From: Platanthera guangdongensis | Lineage: Eukaryota > Streptophyta > Magnoliopsida > Asparagales > Orchidaceae | Assembly (NCBI GenBank): GCA_039583875.1 | Contig: CM077166.1 | Location: 86,178,564-86,242,563, forward strand | Direction: 5' to 3' | DNA: 64,000 bases | Shown: positions 35,046 through 45,190 of the stretch, piece after piece | Numbering within the stretch: the first letter of the stretch is position 1 | Layout of the letters: every line of letters starts with the position of its first letter | Position numbers and translations under genes: made by a program | The notes under the pieces: model-generated | Databases searched by the model: none | Told to the model about the DNA's origin: nothing | What the model saw: only the letters and a program-made list of their open reading frames with translations

Positions 35046-36666
35046 TAATGGCACTTTAGGCAAGTGTACCGATCGTAGTCAAGTAATAAATTTGCGGAGT
35101 TGAATCCCCGGATATCGATCTCTCGAGGAGTGCAGGTAGGGAGTGTGGCTTCACTATTGAAAGAGGAACTATAAGGGTCAACGTAACAAGGGATTTTAAT
35201 TTTTGGTTTCCTAATTTTAACACCAATAAAACTAATACGGGTCGCCTTCACCGCGTCGCTTGGGTGGATTACTCAAGTGAGTAATAAGGAGGATGGACAA
35301 ACCATTGAGGGTCGCAGTCACCTCTTCGCCATGCACGCTCCTAATAATTGTTAGGACAATGTTATCACGCCAGGGACATAAAGGACGGAAGCGCACCAAC
35401 ACAATCAAGATCTATTATATGTCAACACGTAGAATTGCTGAAATCATTAAGTAAATCAAGTTCTTTCTCATCAATCCCAAAACCAAGAAATCAAGATCAA
35501 AGTTACTACAAGAGAAGTTGGAGAGATACAACCAAACGCACAAAGACTTTTCGAGAGTCACGGCCGGAGTAAAGGTTTGTCGGGCCTTGTCCGTGCTCGG
35601 TCTACAAATGTCATCCGAGGTTGAGAAGTGATGTCACTTCCTTCTAATATACAGTCTTCTTTTTGAATAGCTGTCGTGTTAAACCAGATCGAAGAACTCC
35701 ACGTATGCAGCACCTAAGAGCTTGAAACGAGGCTTCGAGGTTGGAGAAGATGATGGCGGCCGAATTTGATGCTATTGAGAGCTTTTGGAGGGATAACAGT
35801 GGCCAGACAAGCTCTCCAAGGAGGAGAGAGAAGAAAATGGCAGGAGGAAGGTTTTCCTGCTCAAAGGAGCGGAAATGGCGGACTGGATTCCTTGGGCGAA
35901 TGAGACCCGCGGCTTTAATTGAGAAGTCAAAAATAATGGCCACACAAGGTTTGGCGCACGACTGTGCGTTCACCGTGCGATATTAAATTGCATAACAAGC
36001 TTGCAGAAGAATAACCATTGACCCATGCGTTTTACTCATGCACGGGTGCAAATGCCCGTGCGTGAAGGAAAATGCACAGGTAAGCACAGACCACTAAAAT
36101 TTACGGCAAGCATGTGGAACCGTGTTTTTTACTCCCGCACAGGCACTTCTGCCCATACGTGAACAAATCGCATGATTAACCACAAAGCGCTATAAAACCA
36201 GAATGCAACAGGTAAACCGTGCATCTCCTTCGAGCACGGTTCCGAAGAAACCGTGTGTGAAGAAATCACACGTGTTGTTCAGTCCATCCAGAGAAAACCT
36301 GTACAAATCGCATGATTTGGTGGAAATCGTGCGCTAAGGAATCGCACGTCCGTTCGTTTTCCACAAGTCAGAATTTCAGAATTAGGGGAAAACTGACCAC
36401 CTGCACAACAAAATCAAAGCTGGAGAAAAAGCTCCGAACACCAAATATACAACAAAGAAAAACAGCCGGAAAGAGCCATGGGGAGCACCATGTGCTTACC
36501 GCCGACAATAGAATGCACAATCGCACAGCCTCAGGCCAAAGCGGTGCACAGCGTGTTCAATGACCGATCGAAGCACATATAACCGATTACCTTTTGATAT
36601 GCAGTGCACAAGTGAGAAAATAGGCCCAAATGAGTCTGAAAAACACTATATAAATCGGACTCATCA
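35046..36666 (-). mobile_element. Element G: 5' LTR
   Basis: On the minus strand it starts TGATGAGTCCGATT and ends AAGTGCCATTA (TGATG...CATTA, the last dinucleotide decayed from CA). About 1.62 kb. The array of CGCACG/CGTGCG words is at about 35950-36350. No clear TATA box was found. The region 35050-35940 has no gene that I can support. Confidence 0.82.
35950..36350. repeat. Palindrome words in U3 of element G (GCACGG...CCGTGC)
   Basis: Inverted pairs such as GCACGGGTG...GCCCGTGCGTG and CGCACAGGC...GCCCATACGTG, then GTGCATC/GAGCACGG and AATCGCACG words. It is a degenerate array, close in content to that of element C. Confidence 0.6.
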
Positions 36667-39652
36667 TCAAGCTGAAAATGTGGCCAAGTCCACAAGCATT
36701 GAGTGAAGTCTACTCACTCAATGCCATATAACAAAAAGCTATGAGATAGGTTAAGGGTGTAAAGTCCTAAGAAAAAATAGATAGAAATGTAGCAAAGTCC
36801 ACATGCATTAAGTGAAGTCTATTCATGCAACGCCATAACTTCATATTCGTTGAGTATTGCTCAGATAGTCTAAGCCATAGGAAATCTATGTGGATATTTA
36901 ACTAAGTCCACATGCACTGAGTGAAGCCAATTCACTCAACGCCTTGCGATAAAAAGCATAGAAATTTGTCTAAGGAAAAAAGAATTGAGTGAAGCTTACT
37001 CACTCAACACCATGTCAATATAATTGGCAGATGCTGAAAGTGTTAAGTGAAGAAGCTACACTCAATGCTTTCCTAGCAAGAGAATTGGCTAACTCCAATA
37101 GCGTTGAGTGATGATCATTCACTCAACAGTTTATGTCAGAAAACTATCTAAGTGTTTTGGCGTTGATTGATGGTCACTTACTCAACGCCTAACTATAAGT
37201 GTTTTGGCGTTGAGAAAAGCTTACTCACTCAACGTGTAATAACACAAATTTGACAACATAACTTTTGGTCGCTATCACCGGGTGACAGTGGGTATCTCCT
37301 AGGCGATAGCAATAGGTCTCGATGAAATAAAGTGTTGGGTGAACTAATCACACTCGATGCCTTTCAATGAATCGTTGAGTAAGAGCTTATCGTGTGGCAT
37401 TAGTGGTATCGTGTGACGATAGCCCAACTCTCAACGCACTCAACGGCTTAAAGCATTGAGTGAGCTCGACACACTCGATGCCTGGAAGCGTTGAGTGAGC
37501 TACTCGCTTCAATAACATCGTGCGATAATGTTTATCGACTGGGCAATAACGGGAAAACGTTGAGTGAACGCAATGCACTCAACGCCATAAAGCGTTGAGT
37601 GAGCTCGACACACTCAACGCCTGAAAGTTCTAAGTGAGCTATTGGCTTGATGTCCAGGGAGATAGTGGATATCCCCAGGCGATATTGAAACCTGACATAG
37701 ACAAGTGCTAGATGGCCGGTCAGCGGATGGTGAGCAGTGGTTGACTACGGTCAAAGCGGTGAAAAAGCCGATGTCACCTGGAAACTGTCAATATCGCGTG
37801 GCGATATCGCTAAATTGACCAGGGAAATCAAATATGCGCCTTTAATTCCTTTTTGATGGAAAAAGCCTGTGACTGGGATTAATCCTGAGGCCACTTTACC
37901 AGATTAGTGGAGGAATGAGAAGTCACTATCTTCTTCTCACTCTCTCTCTTCCATTCATTCAAAGCTCTTGAGAAGAAGAATCTAAGGAAGAGTTGGGCTG
38001 ATCTTTGTGATAGTGCTGGAGGAGATTCAGTAATCGAAAGATAGATCCGTGGCTAGATTCGCAAAGAAGAGAGCAATGCGATCCTTTCCATCCATATAGA
38101 AAAGCATTTCCATGGCTACAAAATGGATTACAAGGGTAACGATCTTCCTTCTTGGACATGTGAAGTCCTTCTTTTGGCATATGCATGGAATTCCCCACCA
38201 AAAGGTTGAGAATCAAGGGAATTCCTTTGGGTCGATTCGTGAAATCCCTAGTGAGTCTTTCATATAGATCCGGAAATATGTAGTACGGAATAGACATGTT
38301 GTGTGAAGCCCATCTTGACAGGTTGATCTGGATTGGTGTTGTTTATTTTGCATGTCAGAGAAGACTCCAAGTATAAATGAGTAGTTTACGGGGTCTTCGG
38401 GGTTATACCTGTGAACTGGAAGTAGCAGGAAGTACTGGAGCTACACTCCAGGAAAATACACATGAAATATCATAGTTTGAATGACTATTGGATATCATCG
38501 GGCAATAGTGAGTATCGCCAAAGGTGATAGCTCTTGGTCAGCTATTTGTGCCATGTGCTATGAAAAGACCAGTGTTTCTCGCACTGCAGGTTACTGCAGT
38601 ATTTTTGACTGGGCCTAATTTTGAAAGTGAATTTTGTGGTTAATGCATGGCGACAATAAGTATCGCTGGTGATAGCTTCCATATACACATTTGATGGTAG
38701 AGACTGTCTATAGGAGACTATGAGGCTAATATGTGAGCTGCGAGCTCCTAAAGGCGAATGAGACGAACCGACAAGTGGAGGGCGACCCGTGTCAGACTAA
38801 ACATTGATTTCACAATTTGCACAGCGGGAAATGGCTTAACTGTATCCGCATTATGGTTGTCTAACTCAAGTGCCTAAGTTTTTGGCAATCATTAGGATAG
38901 CATAATGAGAGTCTTAGGCTGTACGCCGTAAAGACTAAAGTATCAGGTCGGGGGTTGTGGAGACTGTGAATGCTCAAAGTTAACCATTATGTTTGCCCCA
39001 TCAGAACGGTGGTGGGACCCTGGCTATAGGTACACCAAAAATGTGTCCTGAGTGCACGGAACATTTGGCTGTGGGGCATTCGTTTGTGATATATCATGCT
39101 GTTGTGATATATCTGCTTGTGTTATGTTATGCCTACAGTGAAGGAATACCACTGCCCCAGGAAAGGGATGGGGTCGTTATAAATTGGACAGTTGAATGCT
39201 GACTGTTGCTTTGTTTTCTACCATTGCGGTGGATTGTCCTTGTGCAGGCGCTAGAGTGTTGAGCAGGAAATACTAGGTTGAAGCCCTTGCTACTGCTCTG
39301 CTGGCCCTCGAAGGCGAAACAAAGAAATATTATTGTTTTCATGTGTGCCCGGTCTGCGTGCCGATGTTTGTAATCCACACTCATGAAATGTAATCGTATG
39401 GACTTAGGTCCATAACTTTTGTGTATTTGTAAATGACATTCCTATTATATATATAAATGGTACGATTTATATATAGTGGACACTCAATTGGTATGAGTTC
39501 ACGCAACCTTAAAGCTTCCACTAGAAAGCTCTGAGTTAGGGTTCGAGTACTCTTTCATATTAACCTATAATCCCGCCGCCTGTCCGTGGAATATGCTGTG
39601 GGGCCCTATCTGGACCCTCTATTATATTCATGTGACAGACTAAGGTGTTACA
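36667..39652 (+). mobile_element. Element H: 5' LTR of an old chromovirus, start missing or unclear
   Basis: Ends AGGTGTTACA at 39652 before a primer site. From about 38300 onward it is recognisably homologous to the U5 part of the element I LTR (GAAGCC...GGTTGATCTGGAT...GAGAAGACTCC; later GTGTCCTGAGTGCACGG). Upstream it carries different repeats: GCGTTGAGTGA / TCACTCAACGCC words (36680-37640) and ATCGCC/GGCGAT words (37270-38690). The TGTAAC start was not found; element G abuts at 36666. Confidence 0.75.
36680..37660. repeat. Array of GTTGAGTGA / TCACTCAACGC words in element H LTR
   Basis: More than fifteen inverted pairs of the form GTTGAGTGAA...TTCACTCAACGCC at 40-70 bp spacing, partly separated by AAGTCCACATGC. 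From about 37270 they are mixed with TATCACCGGGTGACAG and TATCGTGTGACGATA hairpins. Confidence 0.8.
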
Positions 39653-39653
39653 A

Positions 39654-39672
39654 TTTGGTATCTGCTTGTATT
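39654..39672 (+). promoter_or_regulatory. Element H: primer-binding site
   Basis: TTTGGTATCTGCTTG follows the LTR. It matches the TTTGGTATCAGAC site of element I with decay in the middle. Confidence 0.7.
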
Positions 39673-39839
39673 GGTCTTCCACCTGCGAATTTGTTGCCGA
39701 ATTCTTTTGAGTTGTTGCAAGAATGTGTAAGTGCGAGCCATTATAACATAAACGAACTCAAGAATGTCGACTAAGGAATGAAAATACACCTGTTTGAGGA
39801 ACTTGTGCATTCCTAAAACGTCGATGTTGCTTGTGCAAA

Positions 39840-40628
39840 GTCATCTTGACCATTTTCCCACTAGAAGGAGAGGCTCGGCTTTGGTGGGACCTACTGGATG
39901 GAGAGGCTCGGCTTTGGTGGGATGAAATAGAGATGCACCACTTAGTAGGCAAACAACTAACAGAAGTCTCAATAGAGGAGTTTTTTAGACTATTCTAAGA
40001 AGAGCACCTACTGTCGGCACTGCGCATAGCCATGGAAAATGAGTTTCAACATCCAACTCAGGGGGAAAATAGTGTCGATACCTACTTACATGAGTTTACA
40101 AGATTGGGATGTTATGGAGGGTCTATATTTGTTGAAGAAGAGCGTAAAACCAATAGTTTCTATGAAGGGCTGCGGGATGAGCTGAGATTCCTTCTCTCGA
40201 GTTCGGTGAACCAATGGTTTCAAACATTGGTGGATACGGCCCGTGTGTTGGAGAAAGACATGAAAATGGTGCAGGAAAAAAGGGTCTTGGCGATGACAAT
40301 GCCCTAGTTTAAAGTACCACACCAAGGAAAATCTTTTATCGTAAGAGATGGGGTAAGAAGCCCAAGTCTTCTAGACAAGCTCCCTCCACTGTTACTTCTG
40401 GACCAACTTCTCGGCAAGTCCCGCGTACATGTTATACCTACGGCAAGCCAAGACACTTTGCCCGTGAGTGTCGGAGTAGTCCTCCAAAGGGTGATAAGAA
40501 GGCAGGAGCAACTTATGCGAAAATAGGAAATGCGGTGGAGTCCACTGCGTCCAAAAATTCTCCATCTCAGACAAGGGCGTACTAACTTGGCCAACAAGAG
40601 GCCATAATTCAAAGTGTCATCATCACTT
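39840..40628 (+). pseudogene. Element H: gag, N-terminal part deleted
   Basis: The leader runs into mid-gag near 39845, at the place matching about residue 145 of the element I gag, so some 430 bp are lost. A 33-bp in-frame tandem duplication (39867-39889 and 39900-39922) affects the GEARLWWDE region. The open stretch 40032-40307 gives MENEFQHPTQGENSVDTYLHEFTRLG. The zinc knuckle at about 40435-40475 reads CYGKPRHFAREC after its first Cys, within frameshifted sequence. The end, LGQQEAIIQSV, matches the end of the I gag just before the intron. Confidence 0.8.
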
Positions 40629-40707
40629 GTATGAGTTAAGATATTGTTTTACTGCTTTTTAGGTTTCATACCTTGTGTGTAGCTACTATATGATTTGTTT
40701 GTATTAG
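40629..40707 (+). other. Element H: candidate intron at gag/protease boundary
   Basis: GTATGAGTTAAG (40629) to TTGTATTAG (40707), 79 bp, lies at exactly the position of the 76-bp intron in element I. From the AG to the protease Ala-Leu-Phe-Asp both copies are co-linear without gaps (38 bp). Donor GTATGA and acceptor ATTAG are acceptable plant splice sites. Confidence 0.6.
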
Positions 40708-41432
40708 ACTTTGTCCTTATTCAGGACTATCCAATGAGAGCACTGTTTGATACAAGTGCTTTGCATTTGTTTCTATTTGAGGACTTCATGTCTCTGATTG
40801 GAGTGCCAACTTGTGTGCTGACAGAAAGCCTATCGATCCTGTTGCATAATAGATGTGTGATGCGGACAAATAAGTCTTGCAGTATTGATGTGCGGATAGG
40901 ATGTCGGGATTTCAGATTGGAAGAATCTGTGCTGCCGTTATCGGAGTTTGATGTAATCTTTGGTATGGACTGGCTCTCAGAGCAGCGTGCCTTTATTGAA
41001 TGCAATTCAAAAGGGATCACACTGGGGCCGAATACCGAGCTAGAGACTAAATTCGCTAGTATGTGAGTATCGAGAAAAATGTTGATGTCTTCTCTCTAAG
41101 TCAATAAAATTGTTTCGAAGGGCGCAAAGTTATTATTCATGCTTATAAATGTTGTTGAGCCAAAAGACAGTGTGAGTGACGTTTCGATTGTATCAGAGTA
41201 TAATAATGTATTTCCTAAGGATCTTTGGGGTTACCGCCCAAGCAAGAGATTGACTTATCTATTGAGTTTGTATAAGGTGTGAAACCAGTGGCCCACTCAC
41301 TGTACCATGTAGCGCCAACAGAAATGGCGGAACTGAAAGTCCAATTGCAAGAGTTGCTCGAGCAAGGATATAAATGCCCAAGTATGTCACCTTCGAGCAC
41401 ACCTGTCCTACTTTGTGAAAAATAGGGACGGT
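40708..41432 (+). pseudogene. Element H: protease and start of RT
   Basis: The protease reads ALFDTSALHLFLFEDF: the catalytic Asp-Thr-Gly is Asp-Thr-Ser, so it is dead. [20 protein letters not shown] follows, then decayed linker sequence with stops and RT start words (EYNNVFPKDL; PVAHSLYHVAPTEMAELK). It is interrupted at 41432, within the [19 protein letters not shown] word, by element I. The RT continues at 50954. Confidence 0.85.
41428..41432 (+). other. Target-site duplication of element I (left copy)
   Basis: ACGGT at 41428-41432 recurs at 50954-50958, directly flanking the TGTAAC...TTACA ends of element I. Joining the flanks across one copy restores the RT reading of element H. Confidence 0.95.
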
Positions 41433-43744
41433 TGTAACGCCCCGAAACTCAAAGGAGTGACAGGGGACGTTTTGGGCCAGTTTTGGTTTCTGGCTACAGG
41501 CACACGGCCTGGGACACGGGCGTGTCCCAGGCCGTGTTAAGGCTGTGTCGACACTAAGCCGGGGAGTCGACACTTTGGTCTCGACATTGTGTCGAGAATG
41601 GGAACACGGCATGCGACACGGGCGTGTCGCAGGGCGTGTCGACCCGTGTCGACACTTAGCCGCGAAGTCGACACTCTCGTTCGACGAAGTGTCGAGACAT
41701 GGCACACGGCCTGCGACACGGGCATGTCGCAGGGCATGTCGACCCGTGTCGATACTCGTCCCGGGAAGTCGACACTTTGGTCTCGACATTGTGTCGAGAC
41801 AAGGCACACGGCCTAGGATACGGGCGTGTCCAAGGCCGTGTCATCAGGTCGACGATCTTCGCTCGACGAAGTGTCGAGTGTCGAGACCGTGTACACGGCC
41901 TGGGGTCCAGGCGTGTTGAGGTGACACGGGTAAGGACACGGGCGTGTCCTAGAACCCGTGCAGTGCTCGGGTTTATTTCGGGGAAAATGATAGGGGTACA
42001 CGGCCGGCCACACGCCGTGTCACATGGAATACGGGCGTGTCAGCTTGAACACGGCCGTATTCGATACCCGTGTGAGGTTCCAGGCGAGCCGATTTTGACG
42101 GCGAATGAGGCACACGGCCCTGGACACGGGCGTGTGCCCGGCCGTGTTCGGTCCAGATTGGCATTTCAGTCCCGAATCAAAGCCGTTTGTTTCTTTATTT
42201 TGGGATCCAACGGCTGGGGGTTGTTCCTGAAGGGATATACCCGGGATTGGACTTAGAAACCCTCACTTTTGTTAAGTTATCATCTTTCTAAAACCTTAGA
42301 GAGAGAGGAGAGCCAAGGAAGGAAGAAGGAGCTAGATCCCGCCATTGGAGGAGCTTCGAAGCTCCAAATCGCGAGCCGACTCCGGATCCACGGAGGCAAA
42401 GATAGTGCGGTGCTTTTCATCCGCTTACTTTTCAATGGCACCAAAGAGGAACGCTAGGGTAACGATCCTCATCTTGAGCATGAGTAGCTCTCTTTCTTTG
42501 CATAGGAAGCCCGCTCTCGCGAGTTTGCGGGGAGTTGGAGGCGTTCCTTCGGGTAGATATGTGAAGTCCCCGTTTTTTAGAGTCCGTAAGCGAGAACGGA
42601 CATAGGTATGATGTGTGAAGCCTACCCGGACATGTTGGTCTGGATCAGTGATGTTGCATTGCATAATGCCGGAGAAGACTCCGTGCTATTGGTTGTTTTT
42701 CGGGTTTTCTACGCGGTAGATTGCAGCAGGGAGCCTTGGGGACTAACCCAAAGGTGCACCCGGAAAACTGGGCGGATGCGAGATCTTGCCAACTTGGTGG
42801 CCTGAGAGCCAACTTGAACATAACCGGGTTATGTGACTTGTGATGGAAATGGGACTCGGTGGAAGTTTGACCCACGTAAATGGCTTAAATTGTCGTTGCG
42901 ATGTGAGCACGGGTTAGATGGAACCGTACCCGTTCTATGTCGTTCGGTTAAAGAGACCTAAAAGCACGTGGCACTTGCCGTTGGCATAGATTAGGGTCTT
43001 CGCGGTCAATGGCTTAAATTGTCGTGACCCAGGCCAGGAAGACAAATTGCTCATAGGTTTGGCCGTCAAAGTGGCGGTGGTGAGTCCGGAATGTCTATGG
43101 CTTTAATTGACGTGACATCGACCGGTTCACCGAGAATGTGCCCTGAGAGCACGGGGCGTGTGGTTGTGCGAGCCAACGTCTGTGATGAAATGGCTGAATA
43201 TATATATTGGTCGCTTATGCTAATGAAATGCAGGAAAGGAGCATCGCCGCCCTGAGTTGGGGGCGGGATCGTTATAATTTGGTCAGCATTGCTAACCATT
43301 GCCTTGTTTTGCCACCGTGCGGTGGTATGTTGCTTGCAGGTGCTGCTGGACCAAGCGGTCAATAGCGGGCTAAAGCCCTTTTTGCGAAGCCGGCCCTCGA
43401 AGGCCCAATTGGAAGTGTTTACTGTTTTATTCATGTATGACCGGCCTGCGTGCCGTGGTTTGTAAATCATGTAATATCAAGTGAAACATTTTGTAAGGAT
43501 TTAGGGCTTGTACTGGTGTATTTTGTAACATTCCTATTTTTGGTATTAGTGGACATTCATGCTCCAATGCTGTGTTCTTATTTTTACAACTCTTATTAAA
43601 CTGCTTCCGCTAGAATGCTCTGTGTAGGACGATGATTGGTTGGATGGTTTCCATGAGTAACCACCTGTTCTGTCTGTGGCATATGGCGTCGGGCCCCGAC
43701 CGGACCTACTGCTATATGCTATGCGACGGATAGGGTGTGTTACA
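41433..43744 (+). mobile_element. Element I: 5' LTR
   Basis: TGTAACGCCCCG...GTGTGTTACA, about 2.31 kb, matching 48635-50953 over its whole length. By eye the U3 array differs more between the two copies than the rest, which looks nearly identical. Array at 41500-42160. A weak TATA-like GATATACCC lies at 42232-42240. U5 contains CCTGAGAGCACGGGG and GCCCTCGAAGGC words. No separate gene is inside. Confidence 0.95.
41500..42160. repeat. Palindrome array in U3 of element I 5' LTR (GACACGGGCGTGTC)
   Basis: Blocks of ACACGGCCTGGGACACGGG with its inverted half CGTGTCCCAGGCCGTGT, and CACGGCCTGCGACACGGG with CGTGTCGCAGGGCGTGTC, alternate with GTCGACACTTTGG and GTCTCGACATTGTGTCGAGA blocks. GACACGGGCGTGTC is close to a perfect palindrome. 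The 3' LTR has the same at about 48702-49362. Confidence 0.92.
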
Positions 43745-43745
43745 A

Positions 43746-43765
43746 TTTGGTATCAGACTACTGAT
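43746..43765 (+). promoter_or_regulatory. Element I: primer-binding site
   Basis: TTTGGTATCAGACTACTG follows the LTR. It has the TGGTATCAGA core of the initiator-methionine tRNA site, but with C after TCAGA where GC is usual. Confidence 0.8.
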
Positions 43766-43970
43766 TTTGGTCGGGCTTAAGATGAATTCGTGGGCGAATT
43801 CTTTTTAAGTGGTTGTGAGCACATTGTGTGCATCATCGTTATAACGGTAAAAAGAACCCATGAATGTCCACTTAGGAATGAAAATTCACGTGTTTGAGGA
43901 ACCTGCGTGTTCCTATAATTGCTGTTTGTAATTTTATTTGGTCGCTTCACGGTGCTTTGTACCACTATAG

Positions 43971-45114
43971 GTGACCAGAAGTGGTGTTGGGCCATCAGAA
44001 CGCCGAGTTTCTGAGGTTAGTAGTGCACCGGAGGTTGCTACTGCAACACCTCTATCGTCTGAGAACATACGATTGGTGGCTGAAGCGGTGTTGGCCGTGA
44101 TAAATGCGCAGCATGCAAGGCAAGCGCAGCAGACCGCTCCTGTGATGGAGCAGGAACCTCTTCGAGAGGCTAAGCCGAGGAGGGTGGAGCAAGTGGTTGT
44201 GGAACCGGTGGTGCCAAGGAGGGCAACTGAGAGGCAGCTTAAGCATGTAATGAGCTTTAACCCTCCAGTATTCTCGGGGTTGGGAACCCCATCTCAGGCT
44301 GAAGACTGGCTCTCCAGGGTGAAGAGAGTCATGACAGCAACGGAGACGGAGGATTGGCAAAGGACCACCATCGCTACGTTCCTTCTGGACGGTGAAGTGA
44401 GGATGTGGTGGGAAGGATTGGAGCTGCATCATTTGAGAGGTAGACAACTTATAGACGTTCCGATGGAAGAGTTATCGGGATTGTTCTTAGCAAGATACCT
44501 CCCTTCTACTCAGAGGATTTCGATGGAGAATGAATTTCTGAAGTTGGTTCAGGGTGAGAAGAGCGTGGATGAATATCTCCATGAGTTCACCCGTTTGAGT
44601 CGATATGCTAGCTCCACCATCGTGGATGAGGAGCACAAGACTAATCGCTTCTATGAAGGCTTGAGAGATGAGTTGAGGTTACTACTCTCGGGGCCGATGA
44701 CGCAGGGTTTCTTAACCTTGGTCAATACTGCCCGGTCCTTGGAGAAGGACATGAAGAATGTACAAGCAAAGAAAAGCTTGGGTGAGAAGAAATCAGAATT
44801 TAAAGTGCCGACTACTTCAAAGTCCGGCTATCGGAGGTCTTTCAAGAAGCATAGGACTTCGGGTCCAGCTCCTTCTGGTACTTCTGGGGCGACTACGGGT
44901 CGGACCCCGGGTGCGTGTTTTAATTGTGGAAAGACGGGGCACTTTGCTCGTGACTGTTGGAGCGGACGTCCTAAGTCCGAGAGAAGGCCGGGAGCTACAT
45001 ATGAAGAGAAGGGCAAGACGGTGGAGTCGACCGCATCCCATTATGCTCCAGCCCAACCAAGGGTCTACAATCTTGGCCAACATGAGGCCATCAAACAGGC
45101 TGATGTGGTGACAG
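43971..45114 (+). CDS. Element I: Gag (exon 1 of a possible Gag-Pol)
   Basis: Structural protein of virus-like particles. The frame is open from at least 43971, where the first codon is GTG; I see no in-frame ATG nearby, so the original ATG may have mutated. Capsid region at residues about 85-250 (SGLGTPSQAEDWLSRVKR; FLLDGEVRMWWEGLELHH; SRYASSTIVDEEHKTNRFYE), a basic Ser/Thr/Gly-rich linker, and the zinc knuckle CFNCGKTGHFARDC (CX2CX4HX4C) at residues 316-329. Unspliced, Gag ends at TAA 45123-45125, nine bases into the proposed intron, giving 384 residues. The only uninterrupted gag in the window. Confidence 0.9.
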
Positions 45115-45190
45115 GTACGGTTTAATTTATAGCAAGTCAATTTCTTTAAATACTTGTTATGCACATGTTACCTTAGCACTGCTTGTTTAG
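45115..45190 (+). other. Element I: candidate spliceosomal intron at the gag/protease boundary
   Basis: GTACGG...TTGTTTAG, 76 bp, about two thirds A+T. Removal joins GTG-GTG-ACA-G to GA-TTT-GTA-TTG, giving [20 protein letters not shown] in one frame, the normal gag-protease passage of chromoviruses (VVTG...LFDTGAS). Without splicing the gag frame stops at 45123 and the pol frame is closed by TAG at 45130-45132, so the two frames do not overlap and frameshifting cannot join them. An alternative AG at 45176 would lead to a stop. Element H has the same structure. Confidence 0.7.

Noticed and set aside
35348..36563. Possible small genes in the element G LTR (for example 35741-35986)
   Set aside because: No start context, domain or repeat in other elements; inside LTR boundaries set by TGATG...CATTA and the primer site.
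19334..39652. Elements E and H as one tandem LTR-body-LTR-body element sharing an LTR
   Set aside because: Order and orientation would allow it, but integrase proteins and LTR sequences of E and H belong to different chromovirus families.
41545..42256. Overlapping long open frames in several frames and both strands within the element I LTR array (also 48659-49303)
   Set aside because: They are Arg/Thr/Cys-rich translations of the palindrome array; the CG-rich repeat lacks stop words in most frames. No domain or start context supports a gene.
45105..45160. Ribosomal frameshifting as the way to make Gag-Pol in element I
   Set aside because: The gag frame closes at 45123 and the pol frame is closed until after 45132, so the two frames do not overlap; slippage would have to happen after termination. 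Splicing explains the layout better.
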